Assembly (NCBI RefSeq): GCF_001517665.2
Contig: NZ_LN999809.1
Span: 608,501 to 672,500, forward strand
Reading direction: 5' to 3'
DNA length: 64,000 bases
From: Peptoniphilus phoceensis
GTDB taxonomy: Bacteria; Bacillota; Clostridia; Tissierellales; Peptoniphilaceae
Shown here: positions 55,231-64,000 of the stretch, piece by piece
How the letters are laid out: every line of letters starts with the position of its first letter
Position numbering within the stretch: position 1 is the first letter of the stretch
Notes under the pieces: generated by a model
Seen by the model: the letters and a program-made list of their open reading frames with translations, nothing else
Databases searched by the model: none
What the model was told of the DNA's origin: nothing
Translations under genes and position numbers: made by a program

Positions 55231-55276
55231 AGCAGATGATTGTTTTAGACTGAATTTTCTAAAGCAAATCACCTGC
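55231..55276 (-). terminator. Terminator of the purine operon
   Basis: On the minus strand AGCAGGTGATT...TTTAGA pairs with TCTAAA...AATCATCTGCT (some G-T pairs) and is followed by TTTTTC. It lies just after purD. Confidence 0.7.
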
Positions 55277-55289
55277 TCAATTATTTATT

Positions 55290-56537
55290 TTATTTTGTTC
55301 CTATATCTTTTCTAAAATATGCTTTATCAAATTTTATTTTTTCCACATTTTTATAGGCTTTTTCACGAGCATCTTCTAGATTTTTACCAAGAGAAGTGAT
55401 TGACAAAACTCTTCCTCCATTTGTGTAAAATTTTCCATCAGATCTTTTTGTGCCATTGTGAAATACAATTGTGTCTTCGTCTACTTGGTCAAGACCTTCT
55501 ATTTCTTTTCCCTTTTCATAGGACCCTGGATAACCACCTGAACACATAATTACAGTTAGGCAAGTTTCATCCTTCCATTTTATGTCCTCTTTTTCTAATT
55601 TACCCTCAATAGTTTTATTTAAGAGTTCAAATAAATCTACATCAAGTCTTGGCATTAGGACTTCTGTTTCAGGATCTCCAAAACGAACATTAAATTCTAA
55701 AACTTTTGGTTTATCCTCTTCAATCATAAATCCAACAAATAAAATTCCTGAATAGTTAAGTTTTTCTTTATTTAATCCATCTTCAATTTTTTTATAGATT
55801 TTTTCTAGATTTACTTCTAAGTCATGACTAGCTTTTACTGGAGAATAAGTTCCAACTCCGCCAGTATTTGGTCCCTTATCTCCATCGTAAATTTGCTTGT
55901 GATCTTTAGCTCTTTCTAGTGGAAATAATCTATTGTTTGAAACAAGACAAAGTACAGATGCTTCTTCTCCTGTCAAAAATTCTTCGATTACAACTGTATT
56001 TCCTTCGCCACCAAAAATTTTATCTTTAAAGATCTTTTCTAGGGCATCTATTGCTTCTTCCTCGTTTTGACAAATTATTACGCCCTTTCCTAGGCAAAGG
56101 CCATCTGCCTTTACAACAAGAGGATAAGAAAAATCTTTTAGGCAATTTTTTGCATCTTCATAATTTTCAAAACTTTGATACTTAGCAGTAGGAATAGAGT
56201 ATTTTTCTAAGAATTTTTTTGTAAACTCTTTTGATTTTTCAAATCTTGCACAAGCTTTGTTTGGTCCAAAAACCTTGAGATTTTTTTCATTAAAAGCATC
56301 AACAATGCCCATGCAAAGAGGATCTTCTGGACCAACCACTGTCAAATCAATTTTATTTTCTTCTGCAAAAAGAAGTAATTTGTCAATATTTTTGGGATCA
56401 ATATCTAAATTTTCACAAAAATCTTCTGTTCCACCATTTCCCCTTGCCATGTAAATTTTATCAACAGATTTACTTTCATTAAGCTTCCATGCAAGTGCGT
56501 GCTCTCTTCCACCATTTCCAATTACAAGTACTTTCAT
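55290..56537 (-). CDS. purD: Phosphoribosylamine-glycine ligase
   Basis: 415 residues, ATP-grasp. Marks are VLVIGNGGREHALAWKL, VVGPEDPLCMGIVDAF, VVKADGLCLGKGVII, GPNTGGVGTYSP and EFNVRFGDPETEVLMPRL. It joins glycine to phosphoribosylamine. Last gene of purCEMNHD. All motifs are intact. Confidence 0.97.
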   Translation of the reverse strand: MKVLVIGNGGREHALAWKLNESKSVDKIYMARGNGGTEDFCENLDIDPKNIDKLLLFAEENKIDLTVVGPEDPLCMGIVDAFNEKNLKVFGPNKACARFEKSKEFTKKFLEKYSIPTAKYQSFENYEDAKNCLKDFSYPLVVKADGLCLGKGVIICQNEEEAIDALEKIFKDKIFGGEGNTVVIEEFLTGEEASVLCLVSNNRLFPLERAKDHKQIYDGDKGPNTGGVGTYSPVKASHDLEVNLEKIYKKIEDGLNKEKLNYSGILFVGFMIEEDKPKVLEFNVRFGDPETEVLMPRLDVDLFELLNKTIEGKLEKEDIKWKDETCLTVIMCSGGYPGSYEKGKEIEGLDQVDEDTIVFHNGTKRSDGKFYTNGGRVLSITSLGKNLEDAREKAYKNVEKIKFDKAYFRKDIGTK

Positions 56538-56545
56538 TTGGCCTC

Positions 56546-58057
56546 CTAGTGTCTAAAATGTCTTACATTAGTAAAGACAAGACAAATATTATTTTCATTT
56601 GCAAAATCAATTACTTCTTGATCTTTTACAGAACCACCTGGCTGAACTATTACATCAATGCCAGCCTTGTATAAAAGTTCTATTGTATCTCTAAAGAAAA
56701 ATCCATCAGATGCGAGGACTGCTCCCTTAGCTTTTTCTCCAGCTCTTTCAATTGCTTCTTCAACAGCCCAAGATCTTTTTGTTTCACCTTGACCTAAAGC
56801 AAGAGTGCCACCATCTTTTGCAATAACTACAGAATTTGAGAAAGTTGGCTTGCAGCAAGTGAAGGCAAATTTTAATTCTTCAAGTTCCTTTTCTGTTGGC
56901 TTTCTATTTGATACAAAGGAAAGTTTATCTTCATCCCAGATTACATCATCAAAGTTTTGTATTATAATTCCATTTAAAACTTGTTTAAATCTAAATCCAG
57001 GATCATAAAGTTTTTCAAAATCAGGAATTTCTATTAGTCTAATATTTTTCTTCTTAGTTAAAATATCAAAAGCCTCTTTAGAAAAGCTTGGAGCTGCAAC
57101 AATCTCCAAGAAAATTTTTGATAAGTGCTCAGCAGTTTTTACATCTACTTCTCTATTTAGAGCAATTATTCCTCCAAAAATAGATTCGTCATCACATTCA
57201 TAAGCTTTTACAAAGGCATCTTCAAGAGTTTCTCCAGTTCCAATTCCACAAGGATTTGTGTGTTTAACAGCAACAGCAGCTGCTTTTTCAAAATTTATAA
57301 CTGCATTTAGAGCAGAATACATATCATTTAAGTTGTTGTAGGAAATTTGTTTTCCATGAAGAACCTTATATTCTATTTTGTCTGGAGTATAAGAATCTTC
57401 ATAAAAAGCTGCCCTTTGGTGAGGATTCTCGCCATATCTCAATTCTTCAGAAAGCTTGTAGGACTTATTAATATATCTTGGAAATCTTTCCCCTTCTCTT
57501 TTTGCAAAATAATTTGAAATTACTGCATCATAATGAGCTGTGTAACTGAAAGCTTTGTAGGCAAGATATTCCTTAAATTTTAAATCATCTTTATCTAAGT
57601 AATTAAGTACATTATCGTAATCAGCTGGATCTGTCACAATGTAGACGTCTTTATAATTTTTGGCAGCAGCCCTAATCATAGAAGGTCCACCAATATCGAT
57701 ATTTTCAATCATTGTATCATGATCTGCTTTTTCAAGTAATTTTTCTTCAAAGGGATATAAGTTATTTACAACCATATCAATTGGTATAATCTCTTCTTTC
57801 TCTAAAGTTTCCATGTGACTTTTTATATCATGTCTAGCAAGAATACCTGCGTGAATTTTTGGATTTAGGGTTTTCACTCTTCCATCTAAAATTTCTGGAA
57901 ATCCAGTTACTTTGTCTACAGAAATTACTTCTATTCCTGCATCTAATAACTTTTTATAAGTTCCACCAGTAGAAATGATTTCCCAACCTCTATTTGCAAG
58001 CTCCTTGGCAAATTCAACAATTCCTTCTTTATCAAAAACTGAAATAAGTGCCCTCAT
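56546..58057 (-). CDS. purH: Bifunctional AICAR transformylase / IMP cyclohydrolase
   Basis: About 503 residues. The N-terminal cyclohydrolase starts MRALISVFDKEGIVEFAKEL with STGGTYKKL; the transformylase part contains ELRYGENPHQRAAFY, VKHTNPCGIGTG and ASDGFFFRDTIE. It carries out the last two steps to IMP. The ATG at 58057 follows GGAGGT; the longer frame begins on that site. Confidence 0.97.
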   Translation of the reverse strand: MRALISVFDKEGIVEFAKELANRGWEIISTGGTYKKLLDAGIEVISVDKVTGFPEILDGRVKTLNPKIHAGILARHDIKSHMETLEKEEIIPIDMVVNNLYPFEEKLLEKADHDTMIENIDIGGPSMIRAAAKNYKDVYIVTDPADYDNVLNYLDKDDLKFKEYLAYKAFSYTAHYDAVISNYFAKREGERFPRYINKSYKLSEELRYGENPHQRAAFYEDSYTPDKIEYKVLHGKQISYNNLNDMYSALNAVINFEKAAAVAVKHTNPCGIGTGETLEDAFVKAYECDDESIFGGIIALNREVDVKTAEHLSKIFLEIVAAPSFSKEAFDILTKKKNIRLIEIPDFEKLYDPGFRFKQVLNGIIIQNFDDVIWDEDKLSFVSNRKPTEKELEELKFAFTCCKPTFSNSVVIAKDGGTLALGQGETKRSWAVEEAIERAGEKAKGAVLASDGFFFRDTIELLYKAGIDVIVQPGGSVKDQEVIDFANENNICLVFTNVRHFRH

Positions 58058-58058
58058 A

Positions 58059-58661
58059 CTAACCTCCAATCACAACTTTTCCATCAACAAGCTTTAATTT
58101 ATCTTCACAAAAATATTTTACTGACTTAGGTAAAATCTCATGTTCGACTTTTAAAACTTTTTGCTGAAGCTCTTCTGGATTTTCTCCCTCAACTTCAACA
58201 ATTTTTTGCATGATAATAGGACCCTCATCTGCCCCTTCATTTACAAAATGAGTAGTGGCACCAGTGTATTTAACACCTCTTTTAATGACGGCCTCATGAA
58301 CTTTTAATCCATAATAACCCCTGCCACAAAAGGCAGGAATTAATGATGGATGTATATTTATTATTTTATTTTCATATATTTGGGTAATTTTTTCTGGCAA
58401 GATTTTTAAATATCCTGCTAGAATAATTAAATCAATTTTATTATCTTGAAGTTTACTTAAAAGTTTTTCATCATCTTTTATACAAAAAGCAGGAATGCCA
58501 GCTTTTTTTGCTCTGATAAGACCATAAGCATCTTCTCTATTAGAAATGACAATTTTTATTTTTCCGTTGATATAATTATTTTCAGTATTGTCTATAATGG
58601 CTTGAAGATTTGTGCCTCCACCTGAGATTAAAACTGCGATATTCTTAGATAGTGAGGTCAA
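58059..58661 (-). CDS. purN: Phosphoribosylglycinamide formyltransferase
   Basis: About 200 residues. KNIAVLISGGGTNLQAIID marks the N-terminus, NIHPSLIPAFCGRGYYGLKVH the catalytic Asn-x-His region, and FVNEGADEGPII the aspartate. It uses formyl-tetrahydrofolate. The TTG at 58661 (after GGAG, inside the end of purM) is my choice; the TTG at 58691 is longer but lacks a good site. Confidence 0.94.
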   Translation of the reverse strand: MTSLSKNIAVLISGGGTNLQAIIDNTENNYINGKIKIVISNREDAYGLIRAKKAGIPAFCIKDDEKLLSKLQDNKIDLIILAGYLKILPEKITQIYENKIINIHPSLIPAFCGRGYYGLKVHEAVIKRGVKYTGATTHFVNEGADEGPIIMQKIVEVEGENPEELQQKVLKVEHEILPKSVKYFCEDKLKLVDGKVVIGG

Positions 58662-59676
58662 TTTTATCTTCTCCAGCAACAACTTTTCCAAGTTCGTAAA
58701 GTTTTAAATCACTATCTTTAAAAAAGTCAACCAGCTTGTCTTTATCTTTTTCAGATACCACAAGAGTGAGCCCAACTCCCATATTAAAAGTAGCATACAT
58801 ATCTTCGTCTTTAAGATCTGCCCACTTCTTTAAAAGTTTAAAAATTTCTGGAGTTTCTATAACAGATGCATCAATTTTTGCACAAAGTCCATCTGGTATC
58901 ATTCTTGGGATGTTTTCGTAGAATCCTCCTCCAGTTATATGACTCATTCCCTTAATATCAATTAGTTTTAGTAGTTCAAGAATTTCTTTAACATATATTC
59001 TTGTTGGCTTTAAAAGTTCTTCCCCTAGAGTAGAATTTAATTCATCAATTTCTTCATTTAAATCTTTCTTACAATGATCAAATACAATTTTTCTTACAAG
59101 TGAATATCCATTGGAGTGAATTCCATTAGAAGATAGACCAAAAACTAAGTCTCCTTCTTTTATATTTGAACCATCGATAATCTTATCTCTATCAACAACT
59201 CCAACGCAAAAACCTGCTAAATCGTATTGATCTTCTTGATAAACTCCAGGCATTTCTGCTGTTTCTCCACCAATAAGTGAAGCAGAAGATTGAATACAAC
59301 CTTGAGCAACTCCCTTTACAATTTCTTCCATTTTTTCTGGAACTAATTTACCTGTTGCAATGTAGTCCAAGAAGAAAAGAGGTTTTGCTCCTTGACATAA
59401 AATGTCATTTACACACATTGCCACACAATCAATTCCAATAGTATCGTGTTTATCAAGCATATGTGCAAGAATAACTTTAGTTCCCACTCCGTCAGTTCCA
59501 CTTACAAGTACAGGATTTTTAATTTCATCTAAATCTAAATTAAAAAGACCTGAAAATCCACCAAGAGATGATAATACATCTTTGGATTGAGTTTTTTTAA
59601 CAATACCTTTAATTAATTCAACTTCTCTTTGTCCGGCATCAACATCTACGCCTGCATTCTTATAATTAATTGCCAT
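58645..59676 (-). CDS. purM: Phosphoribosylformylglycinamidine cyclo-ligase
   Basis: 343 residues. Family motifs are YKNAGVDVDAGQREVELIK, GTDGVGTKVILAHML, GIDCVAMCVNDILCQGA, LIGGETAEMPGVYQ and HITGGGFYENIPRMIP. It closes the imidazole ring of the purine precursor. It overlaps purN. AAAGGAG serves its ATG. Confidence 0.97.
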   Translation of the reverse strand: MAINYKNAGVDVDAGQREVELIKGIVKKTQSKDVLSSLGGFSGLFNLDLDEIKNPVLVSGTDGVGTKVILAHMLDKHDTIGIDCVAMCVNDILCQGAKPLFFLDYIATGKLVPEKMEEIVKGVAQGCIQSSASLIGGETAEMPGVYQEDQYDLAGFCVGVVDRDKIIDGSNIKEGDLVFGLSSNGIHSNGYSLVRKIVFDHCKKDLNEEIDELNSTLGEELLKPTRIYVKEILELLKLIDIKGMSHITGGGFYENIPRMIPDGLCAKIDASVIETPEIFKLLKKWADLKDEDMYATFNMGVGLTLVVSEKDKDKLVDFFKDSDLKLYELGKVVAGEDKIDLTI

Positions 59677-59687
59677 CTCCGCTCCTT

Positions 59688-60164
59688 TTATCCTTCGTAA
59701 ATATATTCGGTGTTTGCAATTTTTTCTGACATATCAGACCTAAATTGTTTTAGCTTTTCCTTTAAATCATCATCGGAAATTGCTAGAATTTCTGCTGCTA
59801 GAATTGCAGCATTTTCTCCACCATTAATAGCAACTGTGGCAACTGGTACCCCACTTGGCATTTGAACAGTAGAAAGAAGTGCATCAAGTCCATCAAGAGT
59901 TGAACTCTTAACAGGAACTCCAATTACAGGTCTTGTAGTTAGAGCTGCGATTACACCACCAAGGTGAGCAGCTTTTCCTGCTATTGAGATAAATACTTGG
60001 CTTTCTTCTTGTGCACTTGTCACATATTCTTGTAATTCTTTTAAGGCTCTGTGAGCAGAAATTACTTTGGCTTCATATTCAATTCCAAATTCCATTAATT
60101 TTGCAACAATTTTATCTGCAATTTCTCTGTCAGAAATTGAACCCATTATAATTGATACTCTCAT
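59688..60164 (-). CDS. purE: N5-carboxyaminoimidazole ribonucleotide mutase / AIR carboxylase
   Basis: 158 residues. MGSISDREIADKIVAKL, SAHRALKELQEY and ALLSTVQMPSGVPVATV are the family core. IAGKAAHLGG and the absence of purK next to it would fit the PurK-independent class II form, but this is an impression from sequence, not a classification. Confidence 0.95.
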   Translation of the reverse strand: MRVSIIMGSISDREIADKIVAKLMEFGIEYEAKVISAHRALKELQEYVTSAQEESQVFISIAGKAAHLGGVIAALTTRPVIGVPVKSSTLDGLDALLSTVQMPSGVPVATVAINGGENAAILAAEILAISDDDLKEKLKQFRSDMSEKIANTEYIYEG

Positions 60165-60173
60165 TTTTACTCC

Positions 60174-60854
60174 TTAAATATTTAAATATTTTGAAACATC
60201 AAGTGGTTTTACATATTCTCCATCTTTATAGGCTCTCATGTTTCCACCACTAACTTCGTCTATTAATACGATTTCGTCAGAACCTTCAAGTCTTCCATAT
60301 TCAAATTTAATATCATAAAGGTCTAGACCATTTTCAGCTAAAATATCTTTAACAATATTTGCAATTTTTTTGTTCATTTCTACGATTGTATCGTATTCTT
60401 CAGCTTTTAAAATTCCTAGGGCAACAAGTCCTTCTTTAGTAATAAGTGGATCATCTCTATCATCATCTTTTAGAGTGATTTCAGTATATTCTGGAAGGTC
60501 AGCACCTTCTTCTACATAAAGACCATATCTTCTATAGAAAGATCCAACAGCCTTAAATCTTGTTATAACTTCAAGACCCTTGCCAAATACACTTGCTCTT
60601 TTTACTTCCATTAAATTATTATCAACATCAGCAGAAACATAGTGAGTGTTAATTCCAGCTTCATTGATCTTTTCAAAGAAGTATTTTGTAACCTTTAAGC
60701 ACTCTTTTCCTGCACCTTCAATACTACCAGCTACTTGGTTTCCACCAGTATCAAAAACTCCGTCAGTTCCTGTCATGTCATCCTTAAATTTAAGGTAACA
60801 TCTTCCGTCTTCTTCTAAAACATTCTTAGTTTTTCCTTGGTAAATAGTCTTCAT
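60174..60854 (-). CDS. purC: SAICAR synthase
   Basis: 226 residues. Marks are [60 protein letters not shown], and [18 protein letters not shown] near the end. It adds aspartate to the carboxylated intermediate. First gene after the riboswitch. Confidence 0.97.
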   Translation of the reverse strand: MKTIYQGKTKNVLEEDGRCYLKFKDDMTGTDGVFDTGGNQVAGSIEGAGKECLKVTKYFFEKINEAGINTHYVSADVDNNLMEVKRASVFGKGLEVITRFKAVGSFYRRYGLYVEEGADLPEYTEITLKDDDRDDPLITKEGLVALGILKAEEYDTIVEMNKKIANIVKDILAENGLDLYDIKFEYGRLEGSDEIVLIDEVSGGNMRAYKDGEYVKPLDVSKYLNI

Positions 60855-60875
60855 AATTTCCTCCAGTAAATTAAA

Positions 60876-61026
60876 TAAAGCCCAAAGAGGCAGATTTTTG
60901 TAAAACCTACCCCTCTGGGCTTTTTTCCCTAAGGTGTGATACTTTAATAAAAAAGTACCAGTACCGCTCGGTCCTTGGCAAAGCCCGGATCCCTAGGCAC
61001 ACTTTCACTCATGATATGAGCTCTCA
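60876..61026 (-). promoter_or_regulatory. ykkC-type riboswitch (probably PRPP) with terminator
   Basis: On the minus strand the conserved pieces of a ykkC subtype 2 aptamer occur in order: GTGAAAGTGTGCCTAGGGAT, GGACCGAGCGGTACTGGTAC and CACACCTTAGGG. The aptamer segment CGGGCTTT can pair with AAAGCCC, which is also the 5' arm of a terminator, AAAGCCCAGAGG...CCTCTTTGGGCTTT. This suggests a ligand-dependent switch between antiterminator and terminator. In this subtype PRPP, ppGpp and dNDP binders differ by few bases; the purine operon makes PRPP likely. Confidence 0.88.
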
Positions 61027-61035
61027 TACAATTAA

Positions 61036-61064
61036 ATCTTATCAACTTAGATAAAAATTGTCAA
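61036..61064 (-). promoter_or_regulatory. Promoter of the purine operon
   Basis: On the minus strand TTGACA (61059-61064) and TAAGAT (61036-61041) are exactly 17 bases apart, just before the riboswitch. Confidence 0.8.
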
Positions 61065-61320
61065 GATTATCTAATCAAATTTTTTTATAAGAAATAAGTT
61101 AATTTTTTCAACTAATTTTTTCTAAAAAATTATAATAAAATTTTACTTGTAAAAATTTATAAGTTCACTTTTTAGTTTTAATAAAAACAAATTTATTAGA
61201 ACTAAAAAAGACTCAAAGAATATATCCTGAGCCTTTTTTTGAAAAGAGATTTTATATTGCTATATATTAAAAAATACATACATTTAAAATTCTTTTTTTG
61301 TGAATTTTTAATTAATAATA
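61065..61320. other. AT-rich spacer with one terminator
   Basis: It contains the hairpin at 61214-61233; on the minus strand GGCTCA and TGAGTC pair (one G-T) and a T-run follows, 80-100 bases after the CAMP-factor-like gene. I see nothing else here. Confidence 0.55.
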
Positions 61321-62499
61321 TTATTCTACAACTTCTACTAATCCTTCATCAAAATTTTCAACTTCATCATTTAAAGTTTCATTTTCTTCAACTTCAATAT
61401 CTTCAATTTCAGTTTCTTCTTCCACAACTGGTGTTTCAGTTTCTTCTTCAACTGAAGCTTCTGTTTCTTCTTTAGCATTTAAAGCATCCTTACTGACATT
61501 TGTAGATTCTACAATTGCTTTGTCAGCTTCTAACACTTGATTAACTGTTGATCTATTATTTTTTAGAACCCTATTTGCCATTGCAATTTCTCTATTAAGT
61601 TCTTTAATAACAGAAGAATCAACATTTCCCTTTAATTTAAAGTCACGTAAATTTTTTGCAATTTGGATATCTTTTTCTAATTGAAGTTTTGTGCTGTTGT
61701 TAGCTGCCCTTTCACCTTCAGGTATAGCTGCATAAGCTTCTTCAATTTTAGCATTAAGTTCTTGAGTTGCTTCTTCTACTTCTTTAACTGTTGCTCTATT
61801 GTTTCTTCTTACATCATCAGCTTTTCTAATCACCATGTCTACTTCAGCAAGTTGAGTAGGATCTAATTTGTTGCGTAATTCTCTATTTCTAATATTTTTA
61901 GCATTGTTAATAGCTCTATTTAATTTATCTAAATTGTAGTGAGTTCTTACAGAATCTTCTGTTTGTTTTGGAACTTGTCTAGCTCTATCTAAGGCAGCAG
62001 TTAAATCTTCTGAAGCTTTATTTAGACCGTCAGCAGTTTCAAAAAGATCAGTTGCTTTTAATAAAGCACGTGTTACAGAAAATCCTACAATTACGTGTGC
62101 TTGTTGTTCACTATCAACCAATTCGGTAGCATCAGCAGTAATTGTTTCTGCAACATTAATCAGTAAATCAAGTCTTGGAATAATCTTCGTTCTAAGTTCC
62201 GCTATAGATCCAATTCCCTTGTCCATGATTTTGCTAATAAAGTCAAAAGCATTTTTTAATTCTTTTAACCAACCTAATTCTGATCCCGTTAAATCTCCAG
62301 CAATTTTTTCAAGACCTTCAATTAAGTCACCTAAGTAATCTAATTTAGCATTTGCTTCATCGGCAGCTCTTTCTTGCGCTAAATATTGAACAGGCGCAAT
62401 AACATCTTCTGTTTCATTTGCTGCATAAACTACAGGCATTGCAGCATTAGTTAACATTGTAACTGCCAATATTCCTACTAATTTTTTCTTAGCTTTCAT
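61321..62499 (-). CDS. CAMP-factor-like secreted protein with duplicated module
   Basis: 392 residues. A signal peptide (1-26, VVYA-A) precedes an all-helical part. Residues 40-260 resemble CAMP factors such as Cfb: VIVGFSVTRALLKATDLFETADGL matches the central region IGFGITKLVIRILDPF, and YNLDKLNRAINNAKNIRNREL the C-terminal module. That module occurs twice, at about 188-256 and 269-333 (NNRATV/NNRSTV in both). The last 50 residues are glutamate-rich. CAMP factors are pore-forming cohemolysins of streptococci and Cutibacterium. The homology is by eye; activity is untested. AGGGGG serves its ATG. Confidence 0.78.
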   Translation of the reverse strand: MKAKKKLVGILAVTMLTNAAMPVVYAANETEDVIAPVQYLAQERAADEANAKLDYLGDLIEGLEKIAGDLTGSELGWLKELKNAFDFISKIMDKGIGSIAELRTKIIPRLDLLINVAETITADATELVDSEQQAHVIVGFSVTRALLKATDLFETADGLNKASEDLTAALDRARQVPKQTEDSVRTHYNLDKLNRAINNAKNIRNRELRNKLDPTQLAEVDMVIRKADDVRRNNRATVKEVEEATQELNAKIEEAYAAIPEGERAANNSTKLQLEKDIQIAKNLRDFKLKGNVDSSVIKELNREIAMANRVLKNNRSTVNQVLEADKAIVESTNVSKDALNAKEETEASVEEETETPVVEEETEIEDIEVEENETLNDEVENFDEGLVEVVE

Positions 62500-62752
62500 A
62501 AATAATTACCCCCTATTATTTAATCTATTTTGAAATAAACTTATGTTGGTAAATGATATATTAATTTATATGAATTATTTAATTTACATGGTGCTCTTAT
62601 CATTTACTACGCTTTAAGTATACATCTCACGCTACTATTTGTAAAGTTAATTCATTTATTTTTACTTAATGTAAATACATTCCTTTAACAAACAAGATTT
62701 GTTTATCTAAAGAAATGTATTTTTATATCATAATATTATATTATACTTCTTC
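62500..62752. other. Spacer with the ppk terminator
   Basis: Arms AAATACATT (62673-62681) and AATGTATTT (62714-62722) plus an inner stem form a long hairpin after the ppk stop, followed by a T-rich run on the plus strand and an A/T-rich flank on the minus. The rest is the leader of the CAMP-factor-like gene; no clear promoter was read. Confidence 0.5.
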
Positions 62753-64000
62753 TTATCTGAAAAGTTTTTTTAGTTTATCCAAAAGAGAATATTTCTCTTC
62801 TATACTTCTCTCCTGCTTATGGTTTTTGTCTTGTATTTCTTTTTTATTATTCTCTACTTTATTTCTTGCACAAATAGTATTTTCTTCCGCTTCTTCTATA
62901 AAATAGTTTTGAGAGGATATTTTCTTTTCTTCTACTCCAATTTTTTCATATTGACCAGAACTATTCATAATCCTTGCACCAATATTGTCCTTCAGTTGAA
63001 CTTCTAGGTAATCTAAAAGCCTATTTTTAATATCTTCATCTAAAATTGGAGTGGCTATTTCGACTCTTTTTTCTGTATTTCTAGTCATCAAATCAGCCGA
63101 AGAGATATACATGTCCTTTTCATCTTTTCCAAAAACATAGACTCTAGGATGCTCTAAAAATCTTCCAACTATAGACCTAATTCTAATATTTTCACTTTGA
63201 TCTTTGATTTCAGGTAAAAGGCAAGAAATTCCTCTAATAATTAAATCTACCTTTACTCCCTTTTGTGAAGCTTCAATAAATTTTTCTATAAAATCTTTAT
63301 CTGTGAGAGAATTAAATTTGCAAAGAATATAGCCCTTTTCTCCTTTTTTAATTTCTCTTTCCACAAGATGCATAAGTCCAGATTTTAATGTAGTTGGTGA
63401 TTGTAAGAGATACTTATATTTTCCATCTAAGTTGCCAATGGACATATTCTTAAAAAAGTCAGTTGCATCTAAACCAATTTCAGAATTTGCTGTCATTAGA
63501 GAAAAGTCAGTATATTGTTTTGCTGTGGATTCATTGTAGTTTCCTGTCCCAATTTGAGTGATGTAATTTAAATTTCCTGTTTTTGAATCTTTATAAGTTA
63601 TAAGACAGATTTTTGAGTGCATCTTATACTTATTGAAACCATAAATAATATTACAACCTTCTTCATAGAGAATATTTGCATATTTAATATTTGATTCTTC
63701 ATCAAATCTAGCCTTTATCTCTACAAAAACTGTTACCTCTTTGCCATTTTGAGCAGCTTCAGTTAAGTATCTTACAACTTTAGAATTTTCTGCAAGTCTA
63801 TAAATTGTAATTTTTATTGACCTGCACTCTGGATCATTGGCAGCTTCTTTTAACAAACTTATAAAGGTATCCATGCTTTCGTAAGGATAGGATAAAAGCC
63901 TGTCTTTTTTTCTTATATCATTAGTTACACTTGTAGTAAATTCAGCTGGATTATATTGCAACAATTCCTTATACAAGAGCTTGCTTTTTATTGCCTTTGG
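62753..64000 (-). CDS. ppk1: Polyphosphate kinase 1, C-terminal part
   Basis: The gene runs off the right edge; 416 codons are present. YESMDTFISLLKEAANDPECRSIKITIYRLAENSKV, FVEIKARFDEESNI and KYKMHSKICLI form the first phosphotransfer domain, with the family catalytic histidine probably in the last segment. A second such domain and SSADLMTRNTEKRVEIATP follow. The last 70 residues are charged and not part of the usual core. It makes polyphosphate from ATP. The N-terminal half cannot be judged. Confidence 0.93.
   Translation of the reverse strand, partial: PKAIKSKLLYKELLQYNPAEFTTSVTNDIRKKDRLLSYPYESMDTFISLLKEAANDPECRSIKITIYRLAENSKVVRYLTEAAQNGKEVTVFVEIKARFDEESNIKYANILYEEGCNIIYGFNKYKMHSKICLITYKDSKTGNLNYITQIGTGNYNESTAKQYTDFSLMTANSEIGLDATDFFKNMSIGNLDGKYKYLLQSPTTLKSGLMHLVEREIKKGEKGYILCKFNSLTDKDFIEKFIEASQKGVKVDLIIRGISCLLPEIKDQSENIRIRSIVGRFLEHPRVYVFGKDEKDMYISSADLMTRNTEKRVEIATPILDEDIKNRLLDYLEVQLKDNIGARIMNSSGQYEKIGVEEKKISSQNYFIEEAEENTICARNKVENNKKEIQDKNHKQERSIEEKYSLLDKLKKLFR

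Noticed and set aside
61239..61475. Plus-strand frame rich in Leu, Gln and Phe
   Set aside because: It is the complement of the glutamate-rich tail codons of the CAMP-factor-like gene, with no ribosome binding site.

Overview
The window is AT-rich DNA from a Gram-positive, fermentative anaerobe of the Clostridia/Tissierellia type, most likely Peptoniphilaceae (Peptoniphilus or Anaerococcus-like). The evidence is the low-GC codon use, AGGAGG-type ribosome binding sites, the gene sets rpsT-holA-comEC and rpmF-DUF177-ackA-tmcAL, a butyryl-CoA-dehydrogenase-type enzyme with flavodiiron and rubredoxin partners, and no respiratory genes. The genus is inferred, not proven. No rRNA, tRNA, prophage or CRISPR array is visible.

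Layout. 1-12.6 kb is housekeeping: the hemW 3' end, then minus-strand rpsT-holA-comEC, a divergent degenerate AlaX-like gene, and a long minus-strand run (radical SAM YtqA type, P-loop protein, tiny membrane peptide, DUF1292, pepD, RelA-domain protein, parvulin, acyl-ACP thioesterase). 12.7-16 kb has promoter, glmS ribozyme, glmS and a CNNM/CBS protein. 16-23.6 kb has an SLH protein, hemerythrin, a complete IS200-type element, rpmF, DUF177, ackA, tmcAL and a YfjL-like protein. 23.7-32.2 kb is a defence island: a GmrSD/BrxU-like DUF262-DUF1524 protein beside type I hsdM-hsdS-hsdR. 32.5-34.7 kb is a Y-family polymerase cassette with two small partners.

34.7-38 kb holds flavodiiron FprA and an acyl-CoA dehydrogenase/EtfA-domain/rubredoxin triple fusion, probably one electron-transfer chain. 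Next come a nitroreductase, a PTS IIC-like protein, a hemolysin III protein and a GNAT protein. 41-46 kb is a TetR-MMPL-heptad-repeat export operon with a clear promoter and operator. 46.4-54 kb has diaminopropionate ammonia-lyase, a DUF4300 lipoprotein and an ABC importer with a DUF3798 lipoprotein. 55-61 kb is purCEMNHD under a ykkC-type (probably PRPP) riboswitch. It ends with a CAMP-factor-like secreted protein and a truncated ppk1.

The points most worth following are the AlaX homologue that has lost all four predicted metal ligands, the dehydrogenase-EtfA-rubredoxin fusion beside FprA, the CAMP-factor homologue with a duplicated C-terminal module and acidic tail, the split MMPL/heptad-repeat system, and the DUF3798 importer of unknown substrate. 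Many start codons were moved from the longest reading frame because a Shine-Dalgarno sequence lies inside or over the upstream start.
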